A DNA stretch of 64,000 bases from Carya illinoinensis (Eukaryota > Streptophyta > Magnoliopsida > Fagales > Juglandaceae): the NCBI RefSeq assembly GCF_018687715.1, contig NC_056758.1, forward strand, positions 36,861,467 to 36,925,466, written 5' to 3'. This document shows, piece after piece, positions 59,000 to 64,000 of this stretch. The stretch's first letter is position 1. Each line of letters opens with the position of its first letter. The translations under genes and the position numbers were made by a program. A model generated the notes under the pieces. The model did not search any database, was not told the DNA's origin, and worked only from the letters and a program-made list of their open reading frames with translations.

Positions 59000-61900
59000 T
59001 CAAAGTTTGGAGGTGGTAGCAAGTTGCATTAGATTCTTCCTAAGAGTCTTGCCGGTCGCACTCTTGGGTATAGAAGCTACAAATGCCACTCTCCTGATTC
59101 TCTTATATGGAGCCACCTGCGAATTATCAAAAACATCACCATTTTAATTAAGATTATTAATACAAAACAATTAATCTTGTGCTTCATTAATTAATTAGAG
59201 ATAATATATCAAAGTACGTACGTACCTGTGCCGTTACGAAGTCCATGACAGCACCTTCGGACAAATTACTTCCAGCTGTTTTGACCACGTAAGCCATGGG
59301 ATACTGTCCAACCTCCTTATCAGGAATTCTGAAATTCGTACACAATAAAATACGTCACACTTTATATAATTAGATCAAAATAAAATGTGAAAATGATGTA
59401 TATAATATATAATAAAGGAAATAAAAAAACGATTTACGAACTCTTTCTATGACAATATATAGATCCCAAAAAGAGTACTACGACTTACGGTACAACAGCA
59501 GCGTCAGAAATTTCTGGATGAGTAGCTAACAATGCCTCGAGTTCTGCTGGGGGAACCTTAATTAATTAAGAAGACATCACAACAATAAACGATCAGCATA
59601 TATATTTTTCGATACTATTGATGTGGTAACAAGCATGTAAATTAATGTTAATTGCATGCATCGATCGACATCCTTATTAATTAGTTTCCGACGTACGTAT
59701 TACGTAGGTAGGTAGGTAGGTACTTGTATATATGTGCAGAACAGCTTAATCGGTAATAGATCCTTAACTCATAAATGATATTTATAGTTATACAATATGT
59801 TAATATTGTATATTATTATTTTTTAAAATTAAAAATATACATGAAAATATTAATTTTTTAACAATAAAGTCTACTCAATTTAAAAAAAAAAAAATGTATG
59901 ACGTGCAACGTACACATGCTGTATCTAACATTATATATATATCTCACCTGGTATCCCTTGTATTTAATCAGTTCCTTCAATCTATCAACCACGAAAATGA
60001 AGCCATCGTCATCAATATAGCAGAGATCTCCAGTTTTCAACCATCCTTCTGAATCCAAAGTTGATGCCGTGGCTTCTGCATTGCGGAAATAACCTACATG
60101 CGCGCAACGTAACCAATTTATAACCAGCCTAGCTAGTATATCATATTAAAATACTTAAAACAATAATATTAGATACAGTTTTCATGAATAAATAAGACGT
60201 GAGAACTATCATTAAAAATGTGTTTTTTTAAAGAGTTTTATTATGTATAAACAAATTCGCATATTAATTTGCATACCAGTACTGTTGCCTTTGTATTTAA
60301 AATTTAAAAAAAAAATCTAGTTGTAAGTAGAACTGTACACTAATACATGCACTAATTTAACGTGATTAATAAAAAAGTAGATTTTATTAAAAACAGTGTC
60401 AATTTAATTTTGAATATGAATAAATCAGTATTAATATATAGATTAATACGAGATTTTACTTATACGTAATAAAAATCAAATTCAAATTAATATAATTTTC
60501 ATGGAAGTCTGACTTAATAACTAATCATATTGAATAGATACATTTATTGATATATAAAATCGTTTATAACTAAATTTTTTCTTTTTTTAAGTGGTCTCAA
60601 TTATATATGACCCACCTTTTTTTTCCCCTTGCACAAATTTATATAGCAGCGCCTGTTGTTACTTTATTTTAATATTTTTTTAGCATGATGCACAATCAAT
60701 GGTCAATGAGACACTAAATTCGCGATAATAAGACTACTTCTAATGATCACGAGTAAAAGGTTAGACAATCCTTCTATGGTCTGACTAAATTCCTACTAAT
60801 AAGACTTCTAATGATTAATAGTAATGAGAAATGCTTTAAATATAAACAAATTTATAATATAAGTATATTTATAATTTAACGTAATTCATCAAATCAAGTC
60901 AATCATAAAATGAAATATTTTAGTAAGTAATCTTTTTTATACAAAAACCGTAAATTGAAAAATTGCCATTCATTACTATTTTGATTAAAAAATATTATTT
61001 TTAATCCTTTTTTGGCATCAATCATTATCTATACACGTGACGTTAACAGACGAACAATGACGTTTTTTTCTTTTCTCTTTCTTGTTATACATACCTTTCA
61101 TGACGGGGAGACCTCTCATCCAAAGCTCACCGGTCCGATTCACGGGCAGAGCATCCTGGGTTTCCGGGTTTACAATCTTGGCTTCCATGCCTGGAGATAA
61201 CAACCCCACCGTACCGTGCCGCTTACTCTCCTCCAACGAGTTTGTGTAAGCCCCAACCGCCGTCGATTCTGTCAACCCATACGCTTGAAGAATCGTCACT
61301 GCCGGATACCTCTCCATGAACTTCTCTATCACCTCCTTGCTAGTCGGGGCCCCACCATTTGAAACCAGCTGCAGCGAGCTCAAATCATACTTGGACAGTA
61401 TCCGATCCGCGCTGTTCACCAGAGCCGCCAGTATCGGCGGCACGACTGGAATGGAGGTGATCCGGTACTTCTCGATCGCTGAGAGCATATCGTGCATGTC
61501 GTATTTCGGGAGGATCACCACCGTTGTTCCCGACGCGAGTAGGGCCAACGCGAATCCTGCTAGACCGTAGACGTGAAACATGGGGACGGTGCAGAGGAAC
61601 CTATGCTCTCCTTCGTTTCCTCTGGACCGAACTAACCTAATCTGAACCATCGCAATAAGGCTTCTGTGCGAAGTCACCACGCCTTTACTCATGCCGGTGG
61701 TACCCGACGAGTAGAGCAGAGTCGCCGTGTCGTCCTGGTTGACAAGGTCCCTAACTCGGCCGTCCCCACTTGGCTGCTTCTTTAGCATTTCCTCCAACGT
61801 GGCCACGATTCTAGCATTTCGTACGGCCGGGATGGACTGATGCTCATCGAGGATTACAATTCGGAGACTCGATTCGGCGAGTTTGGGGACGAGTTGGCGA

Positions 61901-62325
61901 GTCGTGAAGGCGATGATTGGTTTCGAATCGGCAATCTGCTTGGCGATTTCTCTGGCGGTGTTGATGGGATTAGTGGTGGATATTACAGCGCCGAGGGACA
62001 TGACGGCAAGGCTCACCACGGGGAAGAAGATGGAGTTGGGAGAGAGAAGGAGGATGACGTCACCTTTCCTGACGCCCATGTCGGAGAGAGAGGAGGCGAC
62101 TGAATCGACGGCGAGCCAGACATCTGAGAAGGTGAGATGGCGGCCGGTGGAGGCATCGAGAAAGGCTATATCGCCGTGGTGGGCATGGGAAGAGATGAAA
62201 GTGGTCACGTCAAGGTTAGGGTTGGGTGGGTGAGGAGTGAACTCGCGTTTGCTGTAGAAGATGGAGTTGGAGTTGCAGAAACCGCTTCTGGGGTCGATAC
62301 TCGACGGCTGGCTTTCGATTGCCAT
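59000..62325 (-). CDS. OPCL1: 4-coumarate:CoA ligase-like peroxisomal acyl-CoA synthetase, OPCL1 type
   Basis: Five exons, 62325-61095, 60093-59948, 59556-59489, 59328-59226 and 59116-59000, give 554 residues. The start used is [20 protein letters not shown]; an in-frame ATG 22 codons upstream (62391) is possible. ANL-superfamily motifs are present: the AMP-binding loop [14 protein letters not shown] (YSSGTTG at 205-211), [38 protein letters not shown] and the catalytic-lysine region [10 protein letters not shown]. The protein ends ATTSKL, a peroxisomal PTS1 signal. Arabidopsis OPCL1 (4CLL5, At1g20510) activates OPC-8:0 to its CoA ester before beta-oxidation to jasmonic acid. Overall similarity and the SKL end favour this clade, but other 4CL-like peroxisomal enzymes remain possible. 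All residues needed for adenylation appear intact. Confidence 0.88.
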
Positions 62326-62769
62326 GTTTGACGATCTGCTCTGCCTCTGCTTCAATTGCTTTTGTTTTTGTTCGCTCTCCGTACGTGTCATACAAAGAAC
62401 GTGTACTAAATAAACAAAGTTAGACCGTTTGTGATCCTCTGCTTTTGCAATTAATGGTCGGAAGGCTTTCGTGGGAATGTTTTTGCCGTCAGATTCGCTT
62501 TACACATACAGACACTACGTGTTTTGACTTGCGTGGTTTGATCTCTAGGTAAGAGCTGATCTTTCTCTTCCTGCGGCCATAATGATGAAGTGAATATTTG
62601 AATTTTTGTTTTGTAAATTGCCCTTTAGAAGAAAATAAATTTTGTCTTCATCTCCCACTGTACGGTAGGGAAAATGCAAAGAAGGGGGACATGTTGAAAA
62701 ACAAAAATTTATGGTAATTTTACTGTGGCCGTAAGTATCCATGCGCATGTGGCATTAGTGGTATAAAAA

Positions 62770-63480
62770 AAATGGGAAAACTGAACTGACCGAATCAGAT
62801 CGAATCGGTGGTGGTTTAATTCCGTTGGTATTGGTAAGCGGTCGGTGCGGAATATCGAAACTGATTTTAAACTAGTGCAGTAAAAATCAATTTAAACTCA
62901 ACCGATCGAAATATATTTATAATTTTTTATATTATATGTTATATTAATAATATAACATAAAATTCTAATCTTATTATTCGAGTATATTAATAACATGTGA
63001 TAAAAAATAATATTAATTTTATAATATTTGATATAACATATAAAATTTAATATTATAATATAAAATAAAACTTTAATCTTAAACATAAACATTAATAATA
63101 AAACTTACTTTTGTTATATATATAAATAATAAATACATATTTTGTATAATAAATTATAATATATATTCATTTTATAAATACATTTTTACATATTTGATTA
63201 TATATACTTATATAAAAAGTCTAGAACTTATATAGATTATAGTTAAATTCAATGCTATATTAGTATATGTTAATTATTATAAAATAATATACTTATATTA
63301 TAATATAAATAAACTAACAATTTACTATATGTAAATATTATATTATTACTAATATTGATAATGTATAAAACCGAAAAAATTGGATTGGACCAAACTGAAA
63401 TCAGAATAGCTGGAAGTCCCATTTTCGGTAATGAATCGATCCAATATTGATTCTTAAATTTTTAAAAACAGCGTACCAAT
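62770..63480. mobile_element. AT-rich repeat with CGGT/ACCGA-type ends
   Basis: The left part (AACTGACCGAATCAGATCGA and GGTCGGTGCGG) and right part (AAACCGAAAAAATTGGATTG) surround a very AT-rich core at 62910-63360. The layout matches the CGGTCCGG family seen at 33453 and 51031. Exact ends are unclear. Confidence 0.5.
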
Positions 63481-64000
63481 TCATAGAAAAAAAAAAAAAA
63501 AAAAAAAAAGACCAAACCGAGACCTGTTACATCTTATATGACATGGTAGTGCTCTAACAGAGACACAAAACAAAGACTAGAAAACCATCAAAGTCTATTC
63601 TCATTAGCCGATTCACATATTCTGCACCTCACACCTAACGTGGCAAACCAAATTCACGAATTAAATATAAAAACACTCAAATGGCCTCAGATTCTATCCT
63701 TTTGTTCAGTTTTTGTCTCTTTCCGTGTAAGAAACTTGATGAAAAAATTGAAGTCAAAATGAACCAACCCAAAACTTGATTTCAGAGCAGCAAAGAATTC
63801 AAGGTGAAAGAGACGACTCGGTGAGAGAGAGCTCATTGCGAGAGAGAGAGAGGAGAAAGAGGGGAGGGAGGGTGTTGTTAATGACAGAAGGATGAAAAAA
63901 AATAAAAAAACCTGGAGCGAGGAGTAGAGGCTGCTGTATAGCAGTCCTCTGACTGGCAGAAGAAAGGCCAAAACTTCTTATCAGTGGAACCCAAATGACA
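63481..64000. other. Right edge of the window, possible leader of a minus-strand gene
   Basis: After an A run (63484-63509) the sequence becomes GA-rich on the plus strand, CT-rich on the minus strand, as in plant 5' leaders. On the minus strand a possible exon entering from the right ends CTCCAG|GTTTTT at 63912. No recognised protein is encoded in the visible part. Confidence 0.25.

Noticed and set aside
61840..62233. Plus-strand frames of 87 and 116 codons
   Set aside because: They are antisense to exon 1 of the OPCL1-like ligase.
63687..63971. A 94-codon minus-strand frame with a hydrophobic N-terminus
   Set aside because: It crosses a probable splice donor at 63912 and a low-complexity leader. 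No homology is recognisable, so it is kept only as a note on the right edge.

Overview
The window is nuclear DNA of a woody-type eudicot. Evidence: intron-rich plant genes, an AT-rich background, a Ty3/gypsy element, tRNA-derived SINEs, LINE tails and several MITE families. The repeats ending in ATCTCATCTCATCT and the AT-rich elements with CGGTCCGG-like ends recall Fagales genomes, especially Juglandaceae. That placement is from memory and is not proven here.

Layout, left to right. (1) 1-4699: a decayed Ty3/gypsy retrotransposon on the minus strand. Its 5' LTR and primer-binding site are inside the window and its 3' end lies off the left edge. (2) 4967-11846 (+): a six-exon, single-MYB/SANT nuclear protein of DRMY1 type. 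Its introns hold a SINE, LINE pieces, a CT microsatellite and a complete tRNA-Glu(TTC) gene. (3) 12667-15997 (-): a NET2-type actin-binding NAB protein, tail-to-tail with the MYB gene. The same two families are neighbours in Arabidopsis as I recall it. (4) 18119-19697 (-): a small two-exon protein of unknown function. (5) 19698-24535: AT-rich intergenic DNA with a hAT-type MITE and other repeats. (6) 24536-29511 (+): plastid argininosuccinate lyase in six exons, the last step of arginine synthesis. (7) 30709-36990 (-): a motor-less tandem relative of the kinesin KIN-4C. (8) 38996-48685 (-): the complete 27-exon KIN-4C kinesin gene. (9) 49300-58999: repeat-dominated DNA with a 3.5-kb solo LTR nested in an older MITE, a MITE cluster and a homeodomain relic. 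(10) 59000-62325 (-): an OPCL1/4CL-like peroxisomal acyl-CoA ligase ending in SKL, a candidate jasmonate-pathway enzyme. (11) 62400-64000: its promoter side plus another AT-rich repeat.

The most interesting object is the 'headless' KIN-4C paralogue. It starts in the counterpart of KIN-4C exon 14 and has lost the motor, the counterparts of exons 23 and 25, and nothing else. It keeps exon phases, open frames and the Cys-rich tail across an evidently old duplication, and it has its own TATA box and telo-box leader. One single-base insertion in its second exon breaks the full-length frame. Skipping that exon would restore it, so the locus is either a recently broken gene or a spliced, motor-free KIN-4C tail protein.

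Exon boundaries were set by hand from splice consensus, frame continuity and family similarity. No alignments or searches were run.
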